A DNA stretch of 64,000 nucleotides. It comes from Diaporthe sp. PMI_573 (Eukaryota > Ascomycota > Sordariomycetes > Diaporthales > Diaporthaceae). Under the pieces are notes generated by a model. The model did not search any database. It was not told the origin of the DNA and saw only the letters and a program-made list of their open reading frames with translations. The translations under genes were made by a program, and so were the position numbers. The DNA lies in contig JAJTUP010000022.1 in NCBI GenBank assembly GCA_021399435.1, positions 310,001 through 374,000 on the forward strand. The letters run 5' to 3'. Of the stretch, positions 34,501 to 44,259 are shown piece after piece; within the stretch, counting starts at the first letter, position 1; every line of letters begins with the position of its first letter.

Positions 34501-36218
34501 CTCCGCAATCACTGTCCTCAGCTTCAGAACCCAAGACTGAGGAGACAAAGACTGTTGCAAAGGCAGAGAACGGACCGTCGTCGACCTATCGGCTGTCCAG
34601 GGATGTTCCTTCCGAAGCAAGCCGCTCACAAAATGAGTTCCTGTCGTTCCCTCCACGCAAGGACTCCGAGGGTGCCTCGACCACATCTTCCAGCTGCTCG
34701 GGTCTATTGAGCTATTCTGACGCCACGGCCGTCATCCCGGGGCCAAATGCTCCTCTGGCCGAGGACGAGGTGTGGGATGAGTACAACGATCTAATGGGCG
34801 AGGATGCGCTCAAAGTACCGCCCTCCGCAGGCTCATCGCAGGGCAAGCCGTTCCACCTCGAGATGTGGGGAAGACGACTGGCCAACGAGAAGAACACTCA
34901 GCTGGAGTCACCAACCATAGACGCGTACGTTGAGTCGGACTGCGAGACCGAATTCGAGGCAGAGGCCCAGGAGGAGCCTGCTCCCATGTCCTCGAGCGGG
35001 TACAGCTCAGGCCTCACTGCAAAGATTGACGAGACATTGGAGACAATTGGCGGGCAGACTGCCTCTTTCAGCATCAGCGACTTTGTCAGCGGATATGGCG
35101 ACCGTAACAACAGCCTCAACTCCCAGTCTCAGCTCCAACGTACTAGCACTGCGTCGTCTCAGAAGGCGCGCGTCATCCGCGATTCTCATGCAAGCGGCAG
35201 CAGCCAAGGGTCCGATGATAACTCGGCCGTGTCGCAGGTCAACCTTCGTGTTGGTTCGATGACCGTGAGCAAATGGCTGACCTTTGGCCATGTCCTCTTC
35301 AGTCCAGTCAGGGATGAGCTGATCCCGATGACGGGCTCTCTCAAACGGCACTCCATCCTGGTCATAGACGGCCTAGGAAACGATGACTGGTCTTTCTACG
35401 CAGCCGAGACGTACCCTGCGGCTACGTTCTTCAACCTCTCTCCTCGTTCACCACTGCCAACCGAGAGCCACGGCGCTTCTTCCGGCGCTCCTCTGAGCCC
35501 ACCAAATCACCATCAGATTCAGTACAAATCACACATGGACAGGTTTCCCTTTGGATCCCAAAGCTTCACATCTGTGGTGTACCGGTTCCCAGCCGCTGTA
35601 CCCGAGTCTCACTACCGCAACATCGTGTCCGAGGCTCGCCGCGTGCTGAAGCCGGGCGGGTACATGGAGCTCTCGATCCTTGACATTGACCTCAACAACA
35701 TGGGAAATCGTGGCCGTCGTGCTGTCCGTCAACTCAAGGAGCGAGTGCACATACGCTCCCCCAACGTCAGCCTCGCCTCCAGCTCGGATCTGCTACTGCG
35801 CCTCCTCGGCCGCAAGGGCTTCACCGACATCAAGACCTGCCGGCTGGGCGTGCCTGTTGCGAGTGCTCTCGCACCGTCGGAGTCATCCACGTCAGGCTCA
35901 TCCTCGGCAAGGACCGGTACCAGGCCAGGTCCCACCAGATCCATGAGCGGCAAGGCCAAGAGGGACACGCGCAGCCTCGCCGAAATCATAAGCGATGATG
36001 GCCCCATTGCCGATGAGAGCATCACCAAGATGGTTGCCAAGGTCGGACGGTGGTGGTATGACCGCTGCTACGAGAGCGTCGCCCCTGCCCCGGGCGGCAG
36101 GAGCATGTGGGGTGATCCGGCTCTCCTTGCCGAGTGCGAGGAGTGGAGGACCACTCTGAAGCTCATGGTGTGCCATGCGCGCATGCCGGATGCCCGTGGT
36201 CGTCTCGCGAGCATCTGA
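31524..36218 (+). CDS. Large disordered protein with C-terminal SAM-methyltransferase-like domain
   Basis: A single uninterrupted frame of 1564 residues. An in-frame TGA sits nine bases before the ATG, which fixes the start unless a coding intron lies upstream. Residues 1 to about 1220 are Ser/Pro/Thr/Arg-rich and without visible fold. They hold many SP/TP sites, a basic patch of the KKLLKKPKSPRKWNLFGR type, and repeated 'KPPTT' units near 34.26-34.35 kb. From about residue 1250 a globular part follows. It has a motif-I-like strand ILVIDGLGNDDW (about residue 1277), then SFTSVVYRFP, and EARRVLKPGGYMELSILD (about 1375), the last typical of class I (type 11) methyltransferases. The GxGxG loop is degenerate, so catalysis is uncertain. 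Substrate and partners are unknown. The join of a very long disordered region to this fold suggests a regulatory or scaffold role. Confidence 0.85.
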   Translation: MESSRLRMAGHGTTGTSTQPRRPGFNVNTPPSDFTPSLSRRARKAAENAALSPSDVPSSRNASKIPQTSTLPTPAQTHGQRPSLHGHFWGSNSSNGSEDALSSVASSSGPSSRSQENPKQLRNVLRRKHPRVTPEPPSMPYHSRNSSTMTDSSSSVPRSNVSLDIPQEANMDRKFTPSPADFQTPERPEPPATNAQPTTVYPELDRYRDFEPQELYRNYYAEVPYPISTDLPPPTPLFSSTSSQHSAFSGSPSTRFSGSPGGGPYSRDTTPTSMSSQSPGFVAPMRLPVSRSKQSSPADTRPPVTRRRAGSASKETRDDCTEPEGLSMVRESVNSSSSTSTVRDATLREQRQKRLLSSRAPSPPPRLSSDKFKKTRDPDAAPTRTSHVPSKSVPVIPSAARVTNSARQTGEASGAPTPRPTPPMRPSREGTPDLHSQVGLPVPVVHSNLSSTQFSERRRSLNPPINTATSSRSNTPLQGDRPQQVPAPRIGREATPVPQGAGSGPSAQTAKPDPRKPPRTPSPSVSSAFKSRFPLFSRKNKSISEVPPANASDKKDRPPRKGPAAGTGHEGYGRLGHVRRRSGSMTNNPRAIPGTMSSQESLASQQSVDPFLAERMSPVVIAGGEIIENRNLSFDASRTGSEQNLALPRPSIGSRNNSGVSLSSQEDRNTLWPSAMPHIPTAGPSMGPRRPSESSDSEGLNMKPTLALRRSVQRLQNADQGNMRLPQPIVILSGMTTPSMNSHDTSILSDDSLYDPRRMKGPAKIDAAHPPPKKLLKKPKSPRKWNLFGRSTTHPASKTKESEKPKPVAVPAGGQKKSVAFYAMMDASEQEMEVLPDVKQVLREAQVPTPPSPAPQVPNEQLHPALRGQPRTDGEKAVQSKVARAPQVSKSMPAPAPKVEPRKPSAQPTRTIPGPTTTASIIKPPTTQASTSKPPTTRSNRLPQVGRIPKVTTSRSEPNKSFSRPFNRNSVHQQPPPDVQTTAAEFVAKGPSPPQSLSSASEPKTEETKTVAKAENGPSSTYRLSRDVPSEASRSQNEFLSFPPRKDSEGASTTSSSCSGLLSYSDATAVIPGPNAPLAEDEVWDEYNDLMGEDALKVPPSAGSSQGKPFHLEMWGRRLANEKNTQLESPTIDAYVESDCETEFEAEAQEEPAPMSSSGYSSGLTAKIDETLETIGGQTASFSISDFVSGYGDRNNSLNSQSQLQRTSTASSQKARVIRDSHASGSSQGSDDNSAVSQVNLRVGSMTVSKWLTFGHVLFSPVRDELIPMTGSLKRHSILVIDGLGNDDWSFYAAETYPAATFFNLSPRSPLPTESHGASSGAPLSPPNHHQIQYKSHMDRFPFGSQSFTSVVYRFPAAVPESHYRNIVSEARRVLKPGGYMELSILDIDLNNMGNRGRRAVRQLKERVHIRSPNVSLASSSDLLLRLLGRKGFTDIKTCRLGVPVASALAPSESSTSGSSSARTGTRPGPTRSMSGKAKRDTRSLAEIISDDGPIADESITKMVAKVGRWWYDRCYESVAPAPGGRSMWGDPALLAECEEWRTTLKLMVCHARMPDARGRLASI

Positions 36219-37266
36219 GATTTCTCACCGGGCCACTCGCCCGCTACTTTTCCACTTTCGTTTCGAGCGTGCATAGCGGACGCAGCATTGTTTTTCTCTC
36301 TCGATTCCGCACACTATCGTCCAACATTTTTTCCGACTCGTCAACTTCTTCCATCACATGACTACACCAGTTATGGCACTCCCCGGGCCATATTGAGCAG
36401 CAAGTAAAATTCATTGGCGTGTGAATCAAGAACCTGTCATTCCAGGAATTCATCATTAATATCGGGGAAAATCTCGAAAAAACACAAACAAAGATCAAGA
36501 GGGCGCGAGCCCAAAAATACTATCAAGGGTCCACTCTGCGAGGAGTGTACCTATTTCGTGATGTGGGAGTCGAAAATTCCGGCCGAGGGGGAAGTTGTAC
36601 ACACAGGTCACCGGTGACACAGGACAGTGGACCTCGAAGCATTGGCAGGCCGACGAACTGAACATTTCCAATTGATGGGCCGGCACCAACACATACATAT
36701 TTTGGTTTCGGCTCTCTGCCGAGGGTTGTACCCGGCAGGACCACATTCGTTTTCTTTCCTTTGCTGCAGGATGGCGGGATCGACTTCAGCTGGATTGAGG
36801 ATTTCAGGGGGGCTGTAAACAGACTTCCACACGTCGACCAACGCGGCATGTGGACTGGAAGTTCGTACGGCAGGAAACAATAATGATGGGTAATATGGAT
36901 GGACAATGGGCTGGATTCCGTTCCACACTCCTTCTCCCCTGGGTCGGTCCGTCAGCTCGTCAAGACACGTTGAGACACGAGGCAACATGAATGGTCGGTC
37001 CAGGGATAGGACAACAACACACACGCTCTGGATGAAGCTACGGATTGGATTTGCGGTGTGACTCTGTTCATTTGAACAGGGCATCGGTAATGATCGTGCA
37101 AGTTGTTATTGGTCAAGCAAAGTCGATAGAGATACCCCAGTCATTCAATGCAACTGTCTTTACAGTCTCCACAAGAGAAACTTACCAGCATATCTATTTC
37201 TCCCGTGCATCATACCAGCAAGTCCCCGTGAACAAGTGCCCCTTTATAAATCCACATGCAGCATAC
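36219..37266. other. Intergenic, between convergent genes
   Basis: 3' flanks of the methyltransferase-like gene (+) and the cyclotransferase-like gene (-). AT-richer, with no supported gene. Confidence 0.6.
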
Positions 37267-37290
37267 TTTTTTTTTTTTTTTTTTTTTTTT
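37267..37290. repeat. Uninterrupted 24-nt T run (A run on the minus strand)
   Basis: On the coding strand of the neighbouring minus-strand gene this is A24, beginning only a few bases behind its TGA stop. It could be a plain homopolymer microsatellite or a relic of a poly(A) tail. Confidence 0.9.
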
Positions 37291-37295
37291 CCTTT

Positions 37296-38432
37296 TCAGT
37301 AATCCCTGCTCCTATCCAAAACACTGTCACAGCGCCCACGCCGACCCGACCCATCAAACTGAGATGTGCTCCTCCTCGCGCTCTCAACCCCCCGCCGGCC
37401 CTTGTCCCTCTCTGTGCCATCTTCGCCTCCCGCCGCCAACGACTTCCGCCAGGCCGACCCCCAATCCGGCCTGTTCCGGAAGACCCGTGGTGCAATGTAC
37501 TCCTCGACAAACCCCCTCGAAACCCCCAGAGCCACCGCGTCGGCCACAGCCCGCTCCATGCGCGGTACATACCTCTCCTTCACCTCGCCGTCGCGCACGT
37601 AGGCAGTGCTAGCATACACAATGGCCACGACAGGCGTCCCCACCACCGTGGGTGCTGCCCTCTCGCGGCCCCGCGCCGGCGACGGCGACGGCGACTCCGA
37701 CGCGGTCCGCCCCGTCTTGCTGCTGGTGGGGATGCCCAGGAGCCCCAGGATGGAGCTCCTCAACCCGCCGCTGCCCGTCGCCAAGGAGGAGGAGGAGGAC
37801 GACGACGACGACGACGAAGTCGACGAGGAGGCACCCACGCTGGCCCCGCGGCGCCCACCAGCACCGCCATCCCTTCGCCCCGAACCTCGGCGCTTCTCAC
37901 CCTCATCCCACGACCGCGCCCGCCGTTCCACACCCAGGACATCAGCGATCTTGTCCTGCTCGCGCTCCTCCCTCACGGCCCTGGCAACGCTGGCAGAAGT
38001 ACACCGCGCGAAGACGTTGCCCCGCACGGGCTCAAAGTCCACCTGCACGCCAAACTTCTCGTACCACCCCTTCGCGACGCCCTCGTACCGGTCGAGGCGG
38101 CGCTCGTCGGCGGCGCTGAGGGCGTAGAGGAGGCCTTCCACGACGGGGGCATGGTCATCGTCGCCTTGGTGATCCCGGGAACGCCCCCTACCACTGCTGC
38201 TGCTGCTATTTCTCCCTCCTTTCCCTTTCTTCGCCGGCGCCGGCGCCGTCGGGACCGGCACGACGTTGGCCACGCCTCGCTCGTTGATTTGCCACTTGTG
38301 CCCGCGGAGCGTGGCCTTGCCCAGGAAGATGCTGTCCGGGCAGCGGCGTGCCATCTGCTCCGGGCTGAGGTTGCTGCCGTAGGCGAAGTAGAGCCTGTCT
38401 GAGGCTGTGATGAGGGGGTGGTTGGCTAGCAT
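37296..38432 (-). CDS. Gamma-glutamylcyclotransferase-like protein
   Basis: A single exon of 378 residues. The N-terminal LYFAYGSNLSPEQM (about residues 13-26) is the glycine-rich signature loop of the gamma-glutamylcyclotransferase fold. RRLDRYEGVAKGWYEK supplies the conserved Glu expected to act as acid/base when a gamma-glutamyl amide is released as 5-oxoproline. FVEEYI near the C-terminus is also family-like. The fold is interrupted by long low-complexity inserts: Lys/Ser/Arg/Asp-rich at about 70-95, and Gly/Arg/Ser-rich with a long Ser run at about 165-235. This makes it about twice the size of the animal enzyme. The family role is glutathione-cycle or gamma-glutamyl peptide turnover; the exact substrate is not evident. 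The C-terminal 50 residues are basic and disordered. Confidence 0.85.
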   Translation of the reverse strand: MLANHPLITASDRLYFAYGSNLSPEQMARRCPDSIFLGKATLRGHKWQINERGVANVVPVPTAPAPAKKGKGGRNSSSSSGRGRSRDHQGDDDHAPVVEGLLYALSAADERRLDRYEGVAKGWYEKFGVQVDFEPVRGNVFARCTSASVARAVREEREQDKIADVLGVERRARSWDEGEKRRGSGRRDGGAGGRRGASVGASSSTSSSSSSSSSSSLATGSGGLRSSILGLLGIPTSSKTGRTASESPSPSPARGRERAAPTVVGTPVVAIVYASTAYVRDGEVKERYVPRMERAVADAVALGVSRGFVEEYIAPRVFRNRPDWGSAWRKSLAAGGEDGTERDKGRRGVESARRSTSQFDGSGRRGRCDSVLDRSRDY

Positions 38433-39597
38433 TTTTGGTGTGCTTTATTTTGGTAATCCTTAATGATCTCTGTGGTGTTTTCCTTACACCCTTGTCACGT
38501 CTTCCGCGAGAGCAGGAAGAATGTGTAGACAGGTCCTGGGACTCCTTCCGTGTTGAAACAAGTCCGTTAAGATGACGAGGGGGCCAGACAAGACAGCTAC
38601 CAAGCATCCTGCGTGAGATATATGCTGTGACGCGCGCGGGCGCCTGTTGAGGTGCGCCGCCGCAACGGACCTCATCGAGCGACCTCTGGAGACGCGGTCC
38701 GGTGCGGCGGCTTCAAATCACAGCTGTTTCAGGAGTTTCGCATGTGATCGGGTTCATTGAGCGCGACTTGACTTCTAACGCTCTGAGGGCTGGTCACGGC
38801 CTGGGCCGGCCGGGCCCCGGCCGGGCTTGTTGTCACCCACCTCTGACGACAACGACACGGAGCGGATAAGTGCCGGATTCGAAAAGTGAATCAAATATCC
38901 AATGTAAAGATCAGTTGGGACAAAACGTGATCAAAAGGAAGTGGTTGGGTGGGGGGGGGGAGAATGGGTTGTTGTGGCTGGGTTCCTTCGGTGGGTAAGT
39001 GGACGAGGCTGACTGGCTTATCACGAGGCTGCGTTGGCAGCCTCCGCCTGTCACCTACGCCTTGCAATTATGAATCTTTCCTGAGCAGCGAGTTGCAACA
39101 TCAGCGGAAGTGCTGATATTCCAATCCCGTGAATAGTCCCACCGCGCCTCGAGAGTCTTGTAGAGAAGAATGGTCTGTATAATTGGTATCTGGGGCGCCG
39201 GCCTTTTCCTGCACCCCCCCCCCCGATGCCTCCTCCTTGCTGCCCATTAAAATCGCTGTCACTTCGTATTCGCTGGAGTCGATATGTCCCAGATAAAAAA
39301 GATTCAGATGGGCCAAACAGTTGTGCCCCGGACCAGGCTACCCACCTCAGCTGCGCCAATGATCATGTCCCTGCTGTAGTCATCGTCTTGACAAACAAAT
39401 TCCAGGCTCATGCATAAGCAGTATAATAAGACGGTTCAAATATGACAGCCAAAATTCCCTACTGGCGTCCCCTTTGCGCCGCAAACTCCGTCGTACTTTG
39501 CTCGATCCCGCAAGAGAAAGTCAAACGAGTCGTGGCAAGCCGCATAAAAGTATGGATAGATCCACGGGGTATCTTCAGTCGTCTCCGCCGACCCGCT
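38433..39597. other. Intergenic, promoter of cyclotransferase gene and 3' flank of phosphatase gene
   Basis: Contains a GC-rich near-palindrome (about 38803-38825), a G-rich run near 38949 and an 11-nt C run at 39214-39224. No coding sequence is supported. Confidence 0.55.
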
Positions 39598-41480
39598 TCA
39601 GTCCTCCATGGGCGCCGTCGGTTTGCCGGCATCGACGATGATCTGCTCGTCTATCTTTTGCTTCGTCGTGCCCCACTCGACCCGCTTCCAGGTCGTGATC
39701 CTCCCGTCGTTCAAGTCAAGGTCGAAGATCCTGATCTTGCGGTGGAACCCACCGTACCCTCCGTAACCCCCGAAGCCAGAGCCGCCCGCATAGCACATCC
39801 AAAGGTCGGGCTTCTTGGAGTCTGGATTGGTAGAGAGGGCGCAATATTCGTTGGCGTGATCGCTATTATGAGTGTCAGTCATGCCTGTTGGCAGTGAAGG
39901 GGAAGTTCAGTACTAACTGTCCACAGCTGATCATGCTAACGCCCTGCTCGACCAGGGCATCACGAAAGCCAGAGTTGTAATTCGGCGCAGTCACGCCTTC
40001 CCTCCACTCGCCCTTGAAATACTGCTCCGTATCACGATACTCTGGCAGAGGGATGTGAATGAAGGCAATATTCAGGTGGAAATGCGTGTACTCCTTGTGC
40101 TTCTTCTTGAGACCCTGCGCCGTCTGCCGGAACCAGTCGATCTGATTCTTCTTGATCCAGTCGTAGCCCTTGAACCGGCGCTCGTCGGGCGAGTACGCAT
40201 GCGAGTCGAGTAGGTACACGGTCACGGCCGAGTGCTTCGAGCTGCCCTTTGCTAGAATCTCCACGTAGTAGTTGCCCACCCCGTCTATATCTTCTGGGCC
40301 GGATTTTGACAGAGAGTAGGGCAAGGTCTCGACCAGCGCCATCTGATTTGCGCGTAACAAAGCGCCTGCTGCGCCTTCGTCGTCGTGGTTGCCAAAAATG
40401 GTGACATATGGTACCTTGTGCTTGATAAGAAGCTGCGCGTATTTGAAGATGGCCTGCCGTTGGCGTCAGTTAGCGCTCACCATGTAGGCGAAATGAAAGG
40501 TCCAGCTTACCGACTGTGCGTCTGGAGCGGTATCTCCATTAATCTGATCACCGCTCAAAACAACCAGGTCCGGCTTCTCGTCCTCCAGGACCCTGGCAAC
40601 AAAGTCAAGCGTCCTCGGGTCCGCCTCACACCTCTCACTCTCCGGGCCATCAGGCATTGCTTCTCTGCAGACCCCGACCCCAGTGCTGAGGTGCATGTCT
40701 GACACCTGCATGACCTTGAATTTCCCGTTCTCCTTGATCCTGAGATGTGGCTTGTACGGGTCCTGCTGACTGCCTCTCCTCACTGTGATGTGCGCCGAGG
40801 GCACCTTGGGCCCCCCGTCCAAGAGCAGTGGCGTGCCCTTCTCAGGCATCTCCCAGCCGTCGCGCGCCTCGACCGCATCGTCGCCAAATAAGACGTCCAC
40901 GGCGGTTATCGTCCGTTTCGAATCGATGGCGATCTTTTTTGCGGATCTTTTGATCCACAGGCCTGCCTCTCTGGGCTCCCACCTCTCGTCTGCCTGGCCC
41001 TTCTTGTTGGTGCCGGGGTCAAGGCGTCCGACATTGACATCGATGATGACCTTGTCGTCCGAGGTCAGCTCCTCCTCTTTCTTCCTCCGCACGTGGATGT
41101 ATGCGCTTGTCACCGCCGTCTTGCCGAGGTACAGGTCTTTCTCGATGCGGTGCCACACGTCAGGGTCGAGGCGGCAGGAGGAAAAGAGGTTGATTGACGA
41201 GCACTTTTTGATTGTAATGTCGGTGATGAGGAGGCCGGCATGGTGCTGGGGCATGTACTCATGGATGGCTGAGGGTAGAACGCGAAAGTTTCTGTCGAGG
41301 AAGAAGACGACGAGGAAGGTGACAAGGGCTACGGAAGAAACTTGGACAATCGTCCTGACCTGTACTCGGGGTTAGTATGTTGGAGGAGAAGGCCCCTCCG
41401 TACAGCAGCAGCGCAGCAGCGCAACATGTCCAAGAAAAGAAGGGGTATTTGGCGGGCGAGCTTACTATTCGGCGCGTCAT
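39598..41480 (-). CDS. DCR2: Dcr2-type calcineurin-like metallophosphatase
   Basis: Four exons (41480-41466, 41359-40511, 40453-39918, 39862-39598) give 554 residues with consistent phases. The first exon codes only MTRRI. A membrane anchor follows (VALVTFLVVFFLD). A beta-rich region leads to the metallophosphatase core, where every metal-binding block is present: VMQVSDMHLS, VLSGDQINGD, FGNHDDEG, HIPLPEY and CGHDHANEYC. The last block is split by the 55-nt intron within its first His codon. The enzyme hydrolyses phosphoester bonds with a two-metal centre. In budding yeast Dcr2 promotes cell-cycle entry by dephosphorylating Sic1 and also acts on Ire1 signalling; transfer of that role is inference. 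The C-terminus reads as a normal family end (GFGGYGGYGGFHRKIRIF, then a short tail). Confidence 0.93.
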
Positions 41481-42372
41481 GGTGTGAGGTATATGGGACA
41501 CTTGGGCAGCAGTCACCCAAGCTCGGCTGGTGGCATTGAAGTGGTCAAACCGAGGCAACGAGTCGAGTGGGAGACAGCAAGGCGCGTTGCTTCCAGGGGA
41601 GTCACTGTCAGCACCATGTCCGTGCAAGGAGACCGGGAACTAGAGCATTCAAGTAGCTTCGTAGTAGTAGTCTAGAGCTTGGAGGGGGGGAATGTGGAGT
41701 TGGACTGGGTGGTGGGTATATGTTGAAGTGCGAGTGCGACGCAGCAGTGGATTGGGGACGGACACGGTGACGGACACGGAGAGGACGGAAGGCAGACGGA
41801 GGCGCGAAGACTAATAAAGCTCCAGCAGCTCACGGGAGATCTGGGCTGATCTTTTGCAGTGTGTCATAGGTGCAGTGTGTTAAGAGGTGCGCAATCACGA
41901 GCCACGCTAGCTCCCTTTGTGCTGGCTGCGGGCCACGTCCTTCCCTCCTTGGAGCTCTCCTCCCGTCCTGCCTTCCCCTCTCCCCCCGGTGGCCTCTCCA
42001 CACCACCACCTCCTGGCAGGCCTGGCAGCCCTGGGCACAGCGCACCCGGGCACTGAGCGCCTGTGCACCTGGGCGGTCTGCATGGTACCAGTCTGTCCTC
42101 CAGGCTCCAGGCCCCAGGGCTGGATCTTGCAGGTCAGAACTCAAAAAGGGGTCGCAAATCAGGGATCGCCCACGTTGAAATCTGGGGTAGTGGGTTCCCT
42201 TACGTGCCGCCGGGACGATTCCAGGCGCTCGGCCGACTTCCGTGCCACATCGGCTCCGTATTGACTACCACCGCCAATAATTTTGACGCTTTTTGGGCTC
42301 TGCCCTGCAAGGGTCTGCTCACCACAGGCAACATCTGCAACTTCAAGGTTGCAGCTGATCTACTTCGTCGCC
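41481..42372. other. Divergent promoter region (phosphatase / Clr5-like gene)
   Basis: About 890 bases shared by two genes transcribed away from each other. C/T-rich blocks lie on the plus strand near 41.93-42.12 kb. No gene is supported. Confidence 0.6.
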
Positions 42373-43319
42373 ATGGTCGGCGGCCGGCCACGTGCCGACT
42401 TCGACCAACACAAGGACCTGATCATCAAACTCTACCGTGAGAAGACGCCATGGTCGAAGATCGAGGAAGTCCTGCTCAACGAGCATGGCTGCAGGGTAAA
42501 GTCGAGGACGATCATGCGCCGCTTCAAGGAGTGGGACCTCGACTTCCACCGCGTCATAACCACAAAGTCTGACGATCTCGACCACCACATCAGGTCCTAC
42601 TGGGAGGACCGGACCACCAGGCCCAAGACGGACGAGGAGCTGCGGCAGAGGCTGCACGACGACGGCTTCACGGTCAGCCTGAGCGCCATCGTCCAGATCC
42701 GCAAGAGGCTGAACCTCTACCGTCGGTGGGACGAGAGGCTCGGCAGGCACAGGCCCGACTCGGAGCTCGGCAAGAGGGGCAGGCGGAGGCAGAAGCACGA
42801 CACTGCCTTCACCGAAGCAAAGCCTGTCCCTCCGCCCGACGCCTCCGACCCGGAGGATGCCCAGCAGCCGGTTCAGGAACCTGGGCAGCACCACGGGCCA
42901 CCACAGCCTTGGAGCCCCGGGGCGCGGAGCGCGCAGAGCGCACAGAGCGCGGGCGATAGCCCGGCCGGTCAGAGCTCACGACCGCACCAAGGACGTTCGC
43001 CAGCCCGCCCCATGCGACAGCCCGATCAGAGCATTCAGCTCGCGCCTCAACTGGACCCGGCGGTTGATAGGATGGCGGATTCAGGTATCACAGGCCGAGA
43101 TCCGTGAGTGGCCCTGCACTGCGGAGGATGTGGTTTCTTCAGCACTCCTGACTGGTCTTTATGCGCTGATCTACAAATAGCCAAGTGAGAGCCCTGCTAG
43201 ACCGGGTCGCCATCTTGGAGCGGCACTGTCTAGCTCATGGGATCGGTCTACCGTATACGGGCTCAAGTACAGATATGCCTCACCCAGGAACATTAGCATC
43301 TGCGGATAGGGGATCTTGA
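42373..43319 (+). CDS. Clr5-like helix-turn-helix DNA-binding protein
   Basis: Exons 42373-43103 and 43181-43319 give 289 residues. The 77-nt intron has a strong donor GTGAGT and acceptor AATAG. The ATG sits in a good context (CGCCATGG). Residues 1-60 (GGRPRADFDQHKD, IIKLYREKTPWSKIEEVL, SRTIMRRFKEWDLD) match the pattern of the fungal Clr5/homeodomain-like HTH. A second helical block at about 70-120 (TDEELRQRLHDDGF, LSAIVQIRKRLNLYRRW) looks like a second HTH repeat. The middle is Pro/Gln/Ser-rich and disordered. The second exon adds QVRALLDRVAILERHC, a short amphipathic helix that may mediate dimerisation. A nuclear transcription or chromatin role is inferred; targets are unknown. Without the intron the protein would end at GRDP (275 residues in the longer upstream reading). 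Confidence 0.75.
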
Positions 43320-44259
43320 CAGACCAGTGCCAGCTTTCTGCCTTGAGCACTGAATTTCGGGAAGAACTCACGTGAAAGAATGCCGCATCAACCCCATGTC
43401 CAAGAGAAACAGGATCTTGTCAAGGGAGAGAAGGCTGGTAGGCCGACGAGACACGTTCTGAGTGAGTGGATGATGCGGTTGGACTGCATTACGAGAGCAC
43501 TGTCCAATTGAATGCTCTCATCGACTTATCACAGTCGGCTTACTACATCCACAACACATCTAGCTCGGGCTTTCCGAAGACTGACAGCCTTTCCCACGGT
43601 CGAAATCACAGGACGCCCTTCTCTGGCCTTGAGATAAGATAGAGGAATAGGTCTGAATCAGGATCGATGTTCTTCATTATAGGAGCCTCGGCATGGATGT
43701 AGTACTACCGCATTCTTTAAAACAGCTTCTCAAAAAATGAGACAGGGCTCGCATGGGCACTGTCAATGGTACAGTTATTTTCAAGAGCGGAAACCCGGAG
43801 GTGGACATATTTGTCATTGTGATATTTCTTGTTGACACACACCGTTCGACCCAATCCCAATTCATTCAAAAACTCCACCTTCGCCGTGCAATCCGACCGT
43901 TCGATGATCTCGCTCATCATCCAGAAATAACGGCGGGGCTAAACATATAAAATCAGAACTCCTGGTGCTTCCCTGCCGCCGGGTTTTGTGCCCCTCCTGT
44001 TGCTTGCTGTCGCTCGCTCTGTGCTGGTATTCGCCACCCTTCAAAGCTCATCAAATGACTTGTTCAACCGTGGATTGTTGACTCTGGGTATTTCCAATGC
44101 TCTTGTCCCCCCAACCTTTCTTGTTTGCTTTTGCTGATTGCTCTTGGTTATGTAAAAGACTCGTGAGAACGCTGCCTCGTAGAGTCGGTTTCAGCGGCTC
44201 TTGGTCCCCACGGAGCTAAGGGGCCTGGCTTGTCACGCCCCTGTGGTATGAGGATGTGC
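43320..44259. other. Intergenic, between convergent genes
   Basis: AT-rich 3' flanks. Short frames only. Confidence 0.6.

Noticed and set aside
37236..38402. 388-codon plus-strand frame opposite the cyclotransferase gene
   Set aside because: Starts with a Phe run from the T24 tract and is low-complexity throughout. The minus frame carries the enzyme motifs.
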